Counted from the first letter of the stretch, positions 1 to 22,102 are shown. The stretch is 64,000 nt of DNA from Diploscapter coronatus (GCA_964036155.1 OZ038423.1:44965249-45029248); one strand, 5' to 3'. Notes: generated by a model from the sequence alone, not told the origin. Numbers and translations are program-made.

Positions 1-518
1 TCTCTAACACACGCAGCTTTGTCTTGTCAGAAGGGATTTTCTGTTTCTTTAGCTCTCGCTCATTTTTACATACTTTCTCTAAGTCCTCTTTCTCTGCCTC
101 CTCAAAATTTCCCATGTATTTTGATAACCTCTATTTTCAATTTGCAATATCTTTCGGGGTTATTTTTTATCCCAAGTGTTATCCATTACATGAATTCCCC
201 TGCAAAACGGGGCTGATTTTTCGTCAGCCATTAAAATTTTAGTGTTGATTCAATTAGGGCTTTTGTGTAGCATGTTAACTATAATTTAGTGAAATAGGTA
301 AATAAGCGCTTTCTATGTCTATTATGTCTATTTTGCTCGTATGAAAATGACATTTCTTTGAGTGATATATTCCTGAGACTGGATTTTCAGGATTTTATAA
401 TCCCCACAACCCAAACAGATTAAGCTCATTCATAAAATTTAGGTTTATCTATTAATCGAAAAATTGAGTATATGATGTAATTTATATAACTAACCTTGTC
501 AATATATTTCTTTTCCAG

Positions 519-638
519 ACCGAGTTGAAAGGTTATTTTCGACATTTATCCTATATTGGACGTGCAAAAACCCACCCTTGGGCATTTTTGCCTCTGCAGA
601 AATATCGTGGAAGTATGAGAGAGCAAAAACACCATTGG
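519..638 (+). CDS. Possible orphan exon, unknown product
   Basis: A strong acceptor (pyrimidine run ending in TTTTCCAG, 511-518) is followed by 40 open codons in frame 0 and then a GTAATT donor at 639. The frame encodes a basic, aromatic-rich segment beginning TELKGYFRHL that I do not recognise. There is no start or stop codon in the segment, so it would have to be an internal exon of a gene whose other parts are outside or not recognised. It could equally be chance open frame in AT-rich DNA; only the splice signals favour it. Confidence 0.2.
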
Positions 639-2707
639 GTAATTCTCCAGAATGTTATGTCTACTGTTATAGAACGCGAATTCTGTTGATTATTCCCTAG
701 AGTTATGGTGTTCTCCCTAAAATAAGGGTATTTCTTAAAATCTAGCTTCTATTGGTCCTTAAAATGTGCACAATATTTCTCCTATCATTGAAGCAAATAG
801 TTGCATAAAGCGCGCTGTGCTCTTTTTAACATTTTAAACAAATAGTTCAGTTGGATTTGGCGCAGCCCCTAATTTTGCTGCATTTATCACCATTTCGCAT
901 TTTTGCCCAAATTCGGACTTCCTCTATTCCCTGTAGCGTAATTTGTATGAATCTCCTATGTTCTTTGTTTGGCAAACTCCCGTCTTTAGATGCTCAAAGA
1001 TAGCAAGAACAATTTGGTAATGCGATTCAATGGTATGATGCAGGGTTTAAAATTTTTATCCACGATTTGATTCAAGATCGTATTCTTTACAAAAAATTAT
1101 TTTGGCTTGGCAATTTTATGTTTTTGAGTGAATAAAATAACAAATTCTGCTCTTTAAGAGACCGAACAATAGAATTTTCTGGCCTAGATTCAAAATAGAA
1201 AGCGAAAATGACCCTTCCTATGCATTAATTTTATTTTCGATGTGTTCATTTTTTGGCTCGAAATTAAAGATAAAAAAAAATTTAGAGAGTAGAAAGAAAT
1301 CGAGAAAAATTTCGGTGTGGCATGAATAAGCCCTAGACACTTGGCTTTTTCCTTACCAAGGAACTTCCCGGAATCTGAAAAGCAATTTTTGGATTTCAAT
1401 AGAATTTCTAATCCTTTTACCAGAAAACACCCATTCTCTAATCGAAAATATGGTGTAAAGTGGCATTTTTATCATAATAAACACAATATCACGTTCTAAA
1501 ATGTATTTCTGGATACCGAGATTCCAAGGATCTTTATGATATATCATTTTTCTATAATTTCTGAGATACACGATTTATTTTCTTAAATTAAGATTCCCAC
1601 AGACGCTTTTCTAGCATGTTCTTTCTTGTTTGGTTAATTGTTATCCTACCCGAATCGACTAATCGAGTTTTCGGCTCTCTTCTGTGGATAGCCCATGCTA
1701 AAGGAAAAAAGGTGCCTCGCCGGCTGCGATATTGTGCGCATGAAGCTACACTAGACTCGGGAACTGCTCTCTTTTCGAGAAGGAAACAATTGCTTATTTT
1801 AGAGTAGCTCAGATTTTGCTGTCTGTTGACACTTTTGGTGATAAGGGGCAAGAAACAATATCAATTTGAATGTTTTCGAACGAATCGTATGAAACCTTGA
1901 AACATAGTTTGGAAATAAGTAAAGCTACAATCGCTTTCTAAGTTTTTATTCTACTCCACCTATCGCTCGGATCATTGAATATAAGAAATTTTGCTGAAAT
2001 CTCTAAATTTTGGAACATCCAATTTCTAAAACTGAAAGAGCCTTGATTCCCCAAATTTCCCCGGAAAACTTGACAACCCTTCATATTCCTGTCTGTAAAT
2101 CGTGTATGCATGGGCTGCTCTTTTTGTAGGTAGGTTGCTCAAAAAAAGAAGCACGGGTCTGAAATTCGAAATTTCTGACAAGTCTCATAATTCATGCGTC
2201 AAAGAGCATATTCTTATCGGCCTTTGTCTTATCCTCATCTAAAATTGAACCTTAACTTCGTTCTATTTTGGGCTAGCCTCAAATTGGAGTTGAAATGATT
2301 AGTTTTTATCAATTTCTTTGTCTATTTTTATTTTTCATCTCTTTCATTTCCTATTTCGGCATTATCTCCTTCCGCATGGCTCATTTTCAATTTTCATTTC
2401 ATTTCATTCTTCGTTTTCTCAAACTTCACCAATTCAAATTCAATTTCATCTGCTGTAAGGGGTAAAACCGAGTTGTGGGTTCGTTCCATTCACCAAGCAT
2501 TTTTGCTCCCGAAGGCCAATTTAGGCTTTAGAACCACTTAATTCGATTTATCATCCATAACTTTGCGGAATTTAATCGGAGTTCAAAATGCATTCGTTTT
2601 TGTTGACGTTTTTCCGAATGCGAAATTTATTTTCGACTTTAATTTCTAAAAATATCAGACTACATGGAAAAATGGTCCTTATTTTGAGATTTAAAATTAA
2701 AATTAGA

Positions 2708-2908
2708 CAGCCTTAGGAAGGACGATCGTCAGATAGCTTCTACGACCTACCTCCAGTATATTTTCTTAGCAAATCTCTCTCTCTCTCTCCAACCTGTGAC
2801 TAGTCAAAATTTAGACCATTGGGACCTGGTGTCATATAGCTATATATTCAGCTTTGCGACCTACCCCCATAGTTTATTTTCGTCTGACGAAAGTACTTCC
2901 TAGGTCTG
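2708..2908. mobile_element. hAT-type MITE, copy 1 (201 bp)
   Basis: Non-coding element with terminal inverted repeats of about 26 bp: left end CAGCCTTAGGAAGGACGATC, right end (reverse complement) CAGACCTAGGAAGTACTTTC, both continuing to GTCAGA. The ends begin with CAG as in hAT elements. A near-identical arrangement occurs at 40729-40928, where the 8-bp target duplication is perfect. Here the flanks (AAATTAGA and AGGTTAGT) match only partly, consistent with an older insertion. A CT microsatellite (2774-2789) lies inside. There is no coding capacity, so movement would depend on a transposase encoded elsewhere. Confidence 0.8.
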
Positions 2909-4511
2909 AGGTTAGTAAAAAATGACTGGACTCGAGTGAATTGCTCTTAATTCGAATGGTTCGTATGTTTTCGGCCCTCGAGCCCACTAACTTCCGCTTA
3001 AAGATTGAATTCGTCGCTTCACATTTCTCTTCAGTTCAGTCTTCTAGCGTAATTGCGGCACAAAGCCTTCACTCTCTATCTGCCGAGTTTTGTTGCAGAA
3101 ATCCCATTTCGAAATCATCTATTTTTTCTAGCTTTGCAAATTTTAGTAACTCACGTTCAATTGGAAATTACAATGAAATCAAGATGTGCTCTAAAAATTG
3201 TAGGAATGGAAAATAATCGAGGAAATTAGCGCATGAAAGCTGAGGCTAATTTCAACAATTTTAGATCTCTGAATATTTGACCCATTCAACATGTTTCAGA
3301 ACTTTTAATTCATAAATGGCATTTATTATCTAGCTATTCGCTATCAATGTCTAATTGTAAATTTATTCATGAAATTAATATAGCCATCATGATGTGAGTT
3401 ACAAATTACTTTCAATCTTAGCGCTCAGACTAAACTAATTGCGTCATCACCATTAGCGTCCATCCTATGTAAATAATGACTATTTTTTGAATATTCAACG
3501 AAATCCGTTTTTTCTCGCTCAGATCCGTTTTATTATCTCGCATCTTCCAAGTACAAAATGACGAATACTTTCCATTTCACACACCCACCACGATTACTTA
3601 AATCTGAACTAAATTTCATTTTATTAAAGCGAATTACCGTATGTTCTTAACTTTAGCCTTGATCCATATTTTCATAATTTATTAGCCTAAAAATCGGAGA
3701 AAATTCGGAGAAATCCATTCAAAAACTCATCATCATTTGGATTTATTTGGTTGATGAGTGCGCCGTATTTAGAGCGGGTTTGAAACGGCGTTTCCCTGGA
3801 ACACTCACAAATGCATTAATGTCCTGAAATGGGTCCAAGGGTTGTTGGAAAATCCAAATGAGCAGGGGAAAGAACGGAGAATGTTTCGACTGCGAAAATT
3901 GCTTGAGAGATTGATTACTGTAAATGGTGTTTTGACGAACATCAGCTACCCACGGCAAAAGTATCTTTTATCTGACAATGTTTTTCTTTAATTTTTTAAA
4001 AAGCTCAGCTAGAATATTATCTCTTGACTTGATAATTTCTGCAATTTTATCAGACTGGCAAATAGAAACCCGCGGATGCGGGTATGATTTTTCGAAATTT
4101 TTATAAAGGACTTAGACAACTTCTAGGTCGACCATTTCGTGAAGAAATCTTGAGTCAATTCTAAAAAAGGCGATTTTTAACGATATTTCGCATTTGACGC
4201 GCAATTGCGGACTTCCAAAAAATCAATATCATCACGTGAAAAGGGAGATCGATTTATTTATTCCATATTTTTCAATAACAAAAAACCAAGATAATTGACC
4301 AATATCGTCGAAAGTTGGAGGCTGATCAAAATGAATAGATATTTGCGTCTCGTGAAAGGGGTATGGCTTGGTGGTCCCTATCTATAGGTGAAGAAACGAT
4401 ACTGATTACGTTTCCTTGAAATTAGCCATGATTTTATCTATAACACATTATAATCAATTTTCACATGTTTCAAATTCTTTAAATTTAAACATTTTGATCG
4501 TCTGTTTTCAG

Positions 4512-4566
4512 CGGTTCGGTTCCATCGCGGTTGACTTCGGGCTCCGCTAAGTCTCGTCCGTCTTAA
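4512..4566 (+). CDS. Possible terminal exon, unknown product
   Basis: A TTTTCAG acceptor ends at 4511 and is followed by a short GC-richer stretch that closes with TAA at 4564-4566. Read in the phase that gives GSVPSRLTSGSAKSRPS-stop it resembles a low-complexity serine/arginine tail. A second frame (RFGSIAVDFGLR-stop, ending at 4550) is also open. The purine-rich sequence that follows (about 4567-4640) would be 3' UTR. I cannot link it to any upstream exon, so the call is weak. Confidence 0.2.
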
Positions 4567-7171
4567 AAAGAGAGTGGTCTCCAGAGAAAACAAACCAGAA
4601 AAAGAAAACCAAACACCCTAAAGGGGTCGAAAAGAGAAAAGAAAGAAGTATCAAGCTTTTCCTATCTTTTTCCTCTTTTCGTTCTCTCATTTTCATATAT
4701 TCTCTCTAGAACATGCCGAGAGCATACTTCGGATGATAGAAGTGATGTTCTGACTGCCATCATTCCTTTCTATCTTTCTCTCTTATTTCTCAGCGTTCTC
4801 TTGACCTCTAATGCTCTTTTCTCTCTCGCCCTTTTTGCGTGATGTGCTATTTTTTGGCGTTGTGAAGAGCCAATTTTGAGGAAGCGCGGCTAAGTTTGAT
4901 GCGCTTTTCCCCCAAATGGTTGGCCACCAGAGGACAATTTCCCAAAGTTTCCCGCCATTTTCGGGACTTTTTCGCTTTTTCCCTCGAAATCCCATGCTAT
5001 TTTTGGACTTTCTGCTGGTTTTGCCGTGTTTCCAACATTTTATGCTATGTTTCTTTCGACTTTTCTGTGTGCAATTTTCAGGCACACTGATCCTATGTAT
5101 GTTATGTATTTTTGGAACGGCATTTTAACGCGCTTATCAATAATTCGGTCTATGTTTTAACATTATTTACGTCATATTTCTGACGTTTCCCTTTTTAGCG
5201 CTTTGGAAATCATCTAAACCCACCATTTATCAAAATGTCGGGGGCTTTAACGAAATCGACTCAGTTTCTTAGATTCTATTCTCTGAAGATGTTAGTTTGT
5301 ATAGTTAACTAATGAAATTAAAATTTATCCTTCTTTACCACAATATAATGAAATTAATTTCTTATTTGAAATTCTTTAGAACTCCTATATTCTCAATTCG
5401 ATCTCTACTATACAAAAAGTTGATTGGTACTTTATCCTTTCGTATCTTTTTCAAATTCAATAATTATAGCCTAAAATGTCTTTCCAATGCACCTTTCTTC
5501 GCTGGGTAATTTGCTATTTTAATCTCGAAATGCGCAAAATTTCATTTGCTTTTCTCGCAGAATTTTGAAAAATTGCACGATAAATTATGGGATTAGTTTC
5601 GGCGGTTATGATCGACTATTACTAAGCGAGATGCCCACATTTCGCGAAATTATTCCTACCATCTTCAAGTCCCCATGTTTAAACATAGTCGAAAATTCTC
5701 GATTTAAGACCGAGATTACCTATTTTTAAGACTGCGTCAAACCATTGTTGGAGAAATATGAATAATATTTCAAATTTGCCGATATATGTTTATTTTGATG
5801 TTTTTCGACGAATTTCAACGTCTAAATAGCGTATTAAACGACGGAGGATACTCTTAGTTTCACGATAGGGTTTTCATACATTCTATATGAAGATATTTGT
5901 ATCTGAAAACTTCGCGTATCAAGGTAGATGCTAAAACTTTTTTGAGTAAATATTATTTAAGGAAAAAATGATGACCTCTTTATTTTGTTTTGACCGAGTA
6001 CCAATCGAGATTATCCTCATTTTCCATGCAAAATATCGCAATATCATAAATTCCCCCACATGTGCTGCGAAAACTGGTATCTTGCATGAAGAAGTCGATA
6101 TTTTCGGTGAAAAATATATCCCGACCGAGGTTCCATTTACTATTCTAATATGCACAACTAGGGAATTTTCCTTGTCTCTCTAACTTTGCGTATATCAGAA
6201 AAGGTAGAAAGTTGGATTTTCTAGATTTTTTAGCTCGAGATCTCTTAGTCTTAGTTTGAACCACTCGCTTTTTAAGACCAAATAATTTCCGACATCGGTT
6301 CGCATTGATAAACAAGCGAGAAAGAATTTTTGCAGGTGGTCGTTATTTTTCATTTTAATTTCCTTTTTCTCTGTCTATCTTTTCATGTGATGAGGGATAG
6401 GACCAAAAAACCGGCGGGAATAATTCATAGCCCAAATGAGTTTCGAATTTTTAATTTCGATTTCATTTCTCGGGGTTTACGCCCCAAGCTTGGGTCTAGT
6501 CAATGTTTTGAGCGGAGAAATATCATTGAAACTTAGAGGGTCAAGTAGATGAAAAGAAAAAAGAAATAGAATTTGGAAATGAGAGACAAAAGGGGAAAAA
6601 GGCAAAGTTTGGGTTGATTACTTTGGACATTGGGCGAAATTCGGCTGAATCTTCAAACCTATGTTTAAGGATAGAGATGAAACTCGGGTTGGATATCTCG
6701 AAATTCAGAGAAAACGAGACACTTTCAGCGAGTTTCTATTCCCTAGGCGGTTATGATTTTTGATATCCTCTATTATGTCCAATTTTATCCTTTTCGATGA
6801 TGAGATTTAAGAAAGTTCATCTTATCTTTCAACTTTGGCAATGTTATGGCCCGGTTAGTTATCTTATTCGGAATAGTGCAGTTTTGATAATGATATATTT
6901 GAATTTTAGATGATATCACTTTCATGAAGTTATTCTCTATTATCTCACACCTATTCTACATTGTTTTTAGAAAATTCGAGAACCTATTTCATTTTATATC
7001 AAACTTAATATAGTCAAAATATCTCATCAAATCAATATAATACTCTTATCTCCAATCATCTTCTAATTTTCGTAACATTATATATTTCGATACCCTATTT
7101 TTTAAATTCCTCGAAATTTTAACAAAAAATTCATTTTTTCCAGGACGATCTCCTTTCCATTCCATTCTCTA

Positions 7172-10100
7172 ATGGATTGGACGATCCCTCTGTTCATACT
7201 ATTTTTATTGTTGGTCATTTTGGCCTTGTTCGGAAATCTCCTCGTCTGCGCAGCTATTCTATGGGATCGAAGTCTGAGGAGACAACCCGAAAACCTATTC
7301 TTGGTCTCTTTAGCCGTTTCAGACCTACTCGTATCTGTACTGGTAAGATTTGAATTTTGAATCTAACGATGAAGGATAAGGAATAACTTTTAAAATGACT
7401 GGAATACGGCATTAGATATCCGAACTATTTTAAGTTCTTTTTTTTTAATGTAAAGATTAAGATATTGATATTAAATTCAATTTTATGATTTCTTAAAAAT
7501 TACTCAATTTTTCTAAAACATTTTAAAAAAGTGACTCATGATTTACGATAAATTGCGAAAATTAGTAGGTTTTGATTATTTTGACCACTCGGCTAAACCC
7601 CTATTAAATATATCAGGAAATCGTTCACTTCCGTGTTGATCTATCACCTAAGTTCTCGCCTCATCTACGCAATTTATTATCTCAGACGTGATTATATTTG
7701 CATCCTACAACATCCGATTAGAGATGAGTTGTTTTTGCGCGCAGTGTTATTTTTATAATTGGGACTCACTCTGTGACTTTTACTCAATATTTGCCTGATT
7801 TGTTGTTTTTAGAAGAGGGAACGCAAAATGCATTATTTTCTAGGTTCATTCACTTAGCGCAAAAGATATCCGGATTTGGGCCTGAGATTACGCGCGTAGC
7901 GACTAAAATCAGGGCATGTTTTGGAATAAAAAATCTTGAAAATATAATTTCCAGCGTTCTTTGCCATATATTTTGCTATAAAGCGATAGATTTGTAGATA
8001 TGGAAAATACATGCACAATGATACAACTTGTTAAACAGTATAGAATAGATCAGAAAAATCACTTGTATCATTCCTTCCTCTTACTATTTTATCATTTCAT
8101 AACTATATTTATCTGAAAATAGTATAGTCGGGATAAAAAATCATTCTAAATAGCATAAGATAGCCTAAAAGTAGGCAATTCCTATTATCTTAGTCATGTA
8201 ACATCACAGCATCGTGATTTATCTGACGCTACCCATTTTTGTCAGCGTCAGCCTCGGGATATTTTGGAGCATATCTTCCTTGTTTAGGGTATCTAAATAA
8301 AGCTCGGGGAAGGCAAAATGAATCTATTCTTGCAACGCAATAAATGCGGTTACAGGATGTCCCGCGAATAAATCTAAGCGGCCATTAGAAAGAAGCATTT
8401 GAATTGTATGATAGACAGATTGGAGCCTAAAACATTGGGTCATGCTTGAATTTCATATATGAAGTTATGAAACATGCAATTAAATCTGATATGTAAGGGC
8501 ATTTGGTGTTACTTGAGTTAGCAATCCAACCCTCTTAAATTTCATCTATAAGAGTTTGAAGCATGTTAAATTTCAGGTAATGGTCTTCGCAGCGGGCAAC
8601 GACCTGCTTGGCTACTGGCCGTTCGGCCAATTCTACTGCCAATTCTGGGTGTCCTTTGACATCGCTTGTTGCACAGCATCAATTCTTAATCTATGCGCAA
8701 TTTCTCTAGATCGATATTGGCACATTTCCAGGCCAATGGTATATGTTAGGTAGGATACTCTTTTTATTTTTAAAATGACTACTAAGTTATTGGTGATAGG
8801 TAAAAAAAAAAAACGTTATAAGCAAAAATTATTATTAGATCATGATATTTTGATTGATGGTAGTCAATTATTAGAAGCAAACATGTCAGAAGTACATATC
8901 ATTAGCAAAAGATTAATTTTGATAGTGAAAAACTTATGGTTTTTAGATACTGCAACCGGCGTAGGATATACTATGCGATCGTCGTAGTGTGGTTGATCTC
9001 CGGAGCGATCGGCGCCGCGCCGCTCGGCTTCGGATTCGGGTCGAAGGTTTTTCCTGATAAGTACGATCATCTCCCCGTACCAGTTTTGTTTTTGGTTTTA
9101 GTGATACGGGTCTACCAGTATGTGAGATGAGGTTGCCGCTGTGGTACGCGATTTGCTCATCCATGGGGTCGTTTTTCGTCCCCGCCGCGGTCATGGTATC
9201 TGAAATAGGTTAATTTTTCCTAACTAATATAAATTTAGGTATTACTTTACACGAAACTGTACCTATACGCTAGAAAGCACGTAAGGAGTATAAAGACCCA
9301 ACTTCAACAAGCGACGTCCTTCCTGATTATGCAGTTAGCGTCGGAAAAGATCAGAGAGGTAGGCCAAATGACCCCTGGAAAAGATTGGCTAGATTTTTTT
9401 TTATGAACTATGCTGTTGCGCTATATTAGATTCATTAGAGATTTTAGATCTTAGGCAGGTTTCCTGAGATTGATATTAGATATCCTTTAGATGACGTCGT
9501 GATTTCAAGAAAACTTTGAAGTCACGTTCTTTGCTGATAAGGGGTTTTAGTTCACTTATTACACAAATCGCTGGGATTTTTAAGTTCAACGAGTTTCAAA
9601 TCTATAAATCCTAAGCTTTATTTCCTTCTATCGCAAATTCCCAGTTTCACTCTATCCACAAAAGCCCCGCCTCAGTTAACGCCCAATTAACGCAAACAAC
9701 TAGGTAATCAAGTCATGATTAGGCTGCCATTAACGCTATTTTCATCTCAAGCATAGATCATTACTGAAGTGTTTAGAGTCTAGGCAGTTAGGGCTAATTA
9801 GTACATTCAAAAAAGAAGATAATTACCCCTGAGCATGAAAATTATCCGCCCCACCCCTCTACCTGGCATGGCAGATTGACGTTTGTGTGTATTTCTGTGC
9901 AGGCAACACGAGCGTCACTCAAGGTTGAATCGCTCCTGCCGCAAACCGCGCGAGTCGAACGAAAACCGAAGAAATCGCGACGAGACCCGACCAGCCGAAA
10001 GGCGCCCCGACACTTGCGCACCCAGGCAAATGGCAAGACCGTCTGCGATACGGAACTCGACTTGGACGATGAGGAGGAAGACAACGAGAAATTCGTAAGT

Positions 10101-12175
10101 CCCCTTTCTTTTCCTCAACTCTGAAAAAGGGAGAAAGAACTGGAATCTTTACGTTATGAAAGAGTAGTCATTTTTATGAACAATTTGAAAAGGAGGTGCG
10201 AGTGTGAAGATTCGAAAATTATTTTAAAACTGAAATATTATGTAGAACTTTACCTCTGTAATGGGTTTCTAGGGTAGGTCATAAGGAAATACCCTTGTAA
10301 TTCTATTCTTATCCGGGAATTTTGGAAAGAAAATGTCGTTTCGATAAGTTTCAAAACAAGTCCTATTTAAGAATTTTGAAGATTTTCTATTGAAATGAAC
10401 AGAACCATAAAGTGCCATGGAGTGAGATAAATATGGAATCCATGTCTGGCGTAAATTCGGTAGTTTAGACGAGTGCATATTCGGAGCCGCTCTAAGGAAA
10501 TCGATAAATTATTTTTTAAATCGATAATTTGTCCTGTTTTACAACGTCATTTACAAACGTCCTTGTTTTTCGAGTCCTGACGTCATTTATAATTTGCAAT
10601 CACAAGACACGCTTCGCTTATCGCCTACTCACACAATTTCAAAGATTCATAAATATTTCCAAATTCAAACCGACTACCACGCGCATATAACTTGGATTGT
10701 AGGGATATTGATAAATATATCCTTTAAATCCAGCTACTTCTATTCTATCGCTTATCTTTCAGATTTCGTATATCCTACTTAGGATTACAATATATAATGT
10801 TCTGCACGAAACCATAACAATTTACCCTTTGTCAAAACAACTTCAGACAAAATGGGTTGACTGTGGAAATCTTGATTTTTAGATTCGATCTTCGATTTGG
10901 GCTAAACTCACACAATGCGTAGGATGCAAGAGAAAGGACGAGGTTGACTTAGGTAAGTTTAGAGAAGTTCGAAAATCAGAGAATATAAACTAACAATTAG
11001 AGGCCTACTGCCAGAACTTCAAAAATAATTTCAAATTTTTAGAGGACCAAGGTCCTACCCAAACCCAATCTCACAACCGGAATAACGTTAGTGACCAGAA
11101 AGCTAGGTAATCTCATTTTAGACACTTCTCTCCACAACATCTCAAATTCAGGTTAACGTTGGGTATCATCATGGGTACATTTTTGATCTGCTGGCTACCA
11201 TTTTTCTTGGTGAACATTCTGAGATCCTGGCATCCTAATTCCCTGAACCACATATTTATAATGGCAAGCCTTAATATGATTTAAATTTAAGGAAATTAAA
11301 ATTTTCAGGCCGTAACTTGGTTAGGATATGCTAATTCAGCCGCGAACCCCTTGATTTATTCGATATTCAATCGAGACTTCCGAAGAGCCTTCAAGAAGAT
11401 TTTGGCAAAACTATTCCATTGCATGGATCATCCGGACCTGAATAAGTCAATGTTCGATTTTTCTCGCTTTTCGGAGTCATTTGACCTAAACTTAATCAAT
11501 TCTTGGAGACTTAGGAAATGTGACTTTCTGAAGATAAGACTTCAAAGTAAAAAAGCGAACTTCTTCCTATTTAAGCCTATCCTATAGTTTCCGAGTCCTA
11601 TCATTCGTGCCTTCCTATCAAAGGTCTTACCACTTTTAAGCAAATTTTTCTTAGGTCTACAAAGTTTTCAGTATGAAATAAGGTATAAAATAGTGCAATT
11701 AGGGTAGGTGATATAACCTTTAGTAGCGTTTAAATACTAATCCTAGAAAAGTATACCGAAATTGATGTAAAGCATGATAATTAAAATATAACTAGGGGAT
11801 AGTTAGGCTAATTAAATATCTAATTGGTTCAGTTCGTCCCGTGTCGTCGTGCCCGATTTGGATAACCGAAGAAGGTCTTGTACGAGATCTTCTGAATCTG
11901 CGTTTGAGAATAATAATGACCAGGTGTGATTTATGTAGATATTAAATTAATTAATATCGTATAATAATAGCAACCAAATTGAATGATAGAAAACTGTATT
12001 TGGTTTAATATGAACTAATGTGAAACGTTTCATATTTTAATCACCAAACTCATAAGAGCGATTGAGTTTCTAATAAACAGCTAAATTATATTTAAATTTT
12101 AAAACTTTTTTTTATTTTTAGACGGGCACCCAAATGATACTTCTCAACAACAATGAGACGATAGCGGAGGAGTAA
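7172..12175 (+). CDS. dop-1: D1-like dopamine receptor (class A GPCR)
   Basis: Seven-transmembrane amine receptor, expected to bind dopamine at the plasma membrane and couple to G proteins. Core exons: 7172-7342, 8577-8749, 8947-9060, 9102-9195, 9239-9358, 9903-10094, 10883-10952, 11043-11106, 11152-11263, 11309-11587, giving 462 residues. Visible marks: TM1 GN motif and TM2 LAVSD; TM3 [14 protein letters not shown] with the amine-binding Asp (about residue 85) and DRY at 102-104; TM4 [10 protein letters not shown]5 with two adjacent serines (172-173); a long lysine/arginine-rich third intracellular loop; TM6 [11 protein letters not shown]7 NPLIY (383-387) followed by a basic helix 8. The TM3 and TM6 wording fits D1-like better than D2-like receptors. 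The exon 10/11 intron is GC-AG. An acceptor at 7142-7143 stays open in frame to the chosen ATG, so the true N-terminus may be longer or the site may be for trans-splicing. Symbol is by similarity to C. elegans. Confidence 0.93.
11833..12175 (+). CDS. dop-1: Alternative C-terminal exons of the dopamine receptor
   Basis: Two further open segments follow the exon-10 stop at 11585-11587. The first (11833-11923) follows a TTCAG acceptor and ends at a GT donor after CAG. The second (12122-12175) follows TTTTTAG and ends in TAA. If exon 10 is cut at a weak internal donor at 11446 (phase 2), the frame runs through HPDLNN, an arginine/serine-rich tail and ends NNNETIAEE. That isoform would be 463 residues, nearly the same length as the unspliced-tail form (462). 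C. elegans dop-1 is known to have splice forms with different C-termini. The donor is poor, so the join is inferred. Confidence 0.5.
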
Positions 12176-12664
12176 AAATTAAAAACCAACATTACGCGAT
12201 TATTTCTAGGATTTGCTCAATATCACTTTTCTCTGTTGTATATTCTCTTCACCTTTTCATAATTATGGGTTTCCCTATCTACTTCTCGTGTAATTCTTGC
12301 CAATTAAACATCAAAGTCTTGACCCTCTTGGTAGTCTTTTAAAGGGTCCAGCAATTTCTTGATCTCTATCATTTTCGATGTAAACCAGAGTTGCCTACGG
12401 GTATCGAAAAATCGCCTGTATCTGTATGGAACCCAAAATTTCGTACCTTTACCTTACCTATGAGCAGCATTGGTGGAAAAAATCAAGGTAGCATTTTTAC
12501 TATAAACCTACTCATTTCTAACCAAATGTCATATACTAAATAAGCCCATCTTTTCCTGCTAAAGATTAAGAAATTCGGGTTATCTTTCTCTCATCTTTGG
12601 GGATCTCCTTGCCTTGTGTCATTCATTCTTAAGTTCCAAATTTTTAAAATCGTTTAAAAATAAA

Positions 12665-12682
12665 TAATAAATTCATTTATTA
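12665..12682. terminator. Palindromic poly(A)-signal cluster between convergent genes
   Basis: TAATAAATTCATTTATTA carries AATAAA on the plus strand and, through its mirror half, AATAAA on the minus strand. It lies about 490 bp past the distal dopamine-receptor stop and about 290 bp past the distal kinase stop, so either or both genes could use it. Placement is inferred; no transcript ends are known. Confidence 0.45.
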
Positions 12683-12967
12683 TCTAAATATTCATTGAAT
12701 CACTAAAGTGGCAATTTATGAGTCTAATTCAACACAAAATGTTCAAGTCCGAGATCATGAGAAATTTGCAATCTTTACATATAAAAATGCAAGTTAATAA
12801 ATAGATCAATATTAGTTAAACTTAAAGCATAAGTCTTATGCACCGGAGGGGACACGAAATCAGGCAAGTTAGACCAAATTTGGAAGTCGCAATGTTTAAA
12901 TCATGGTAATTTGCAATTTCCAAAAATCGGCAAAATTTAAATATAATCATACATATATTATATATAG

Positions 12968-21810
<8,843 letters not shown>

Positions 21811-22102
21811 AGAACAGAGGCTCCCGTCCACTCTTTGGCAAACCCAGGGATCAGGTATATTTTTGAATATTGTACGAGAATTGAAATAGAAATGACGAAT
21901 ATAAATCTAAATGAATCAAATAAAATTTGGAAACGTAGAACAAATATACGACGCTGCTAAAATTCGATAGAGAGTACAGAAAGGTAGTACATGTATTGAA
22001 ATTTAAATTAGTCAAGTAAATCCAGAAAAGTAAGACATTGTAAAATGTACGAATAATATGGATGTGGTGAGCGAGTTATTAAACCGAAAATTAAAAGTAC
22101 GG

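Larger units (their letters stand above)
1..7142. other. Mostly non-coding region left of the dopamine receptor gene
   Basis: I see no recognisable gene here. The sequence is AT-rich with many short chance open frames. Two isolated stretches look like possible plus-strand exons (519-638 and 4512-4566, listed separately), and one MITE lies at 2708-2908. The region could be the 3' part of a gene starting left of the window, or 5' introns and regulatory DNA of the dopamine receptor, whose first coding exon is preceded by a splice acceptor at 7142-7143. Confidence 0.5.

Noticed and set aside
1588..1851. Overlapping 60-90-codon frames on both strands near 1.6-1.85 kb
   Set aside because: Mutual shadows with no recognisable domain or splice signals.
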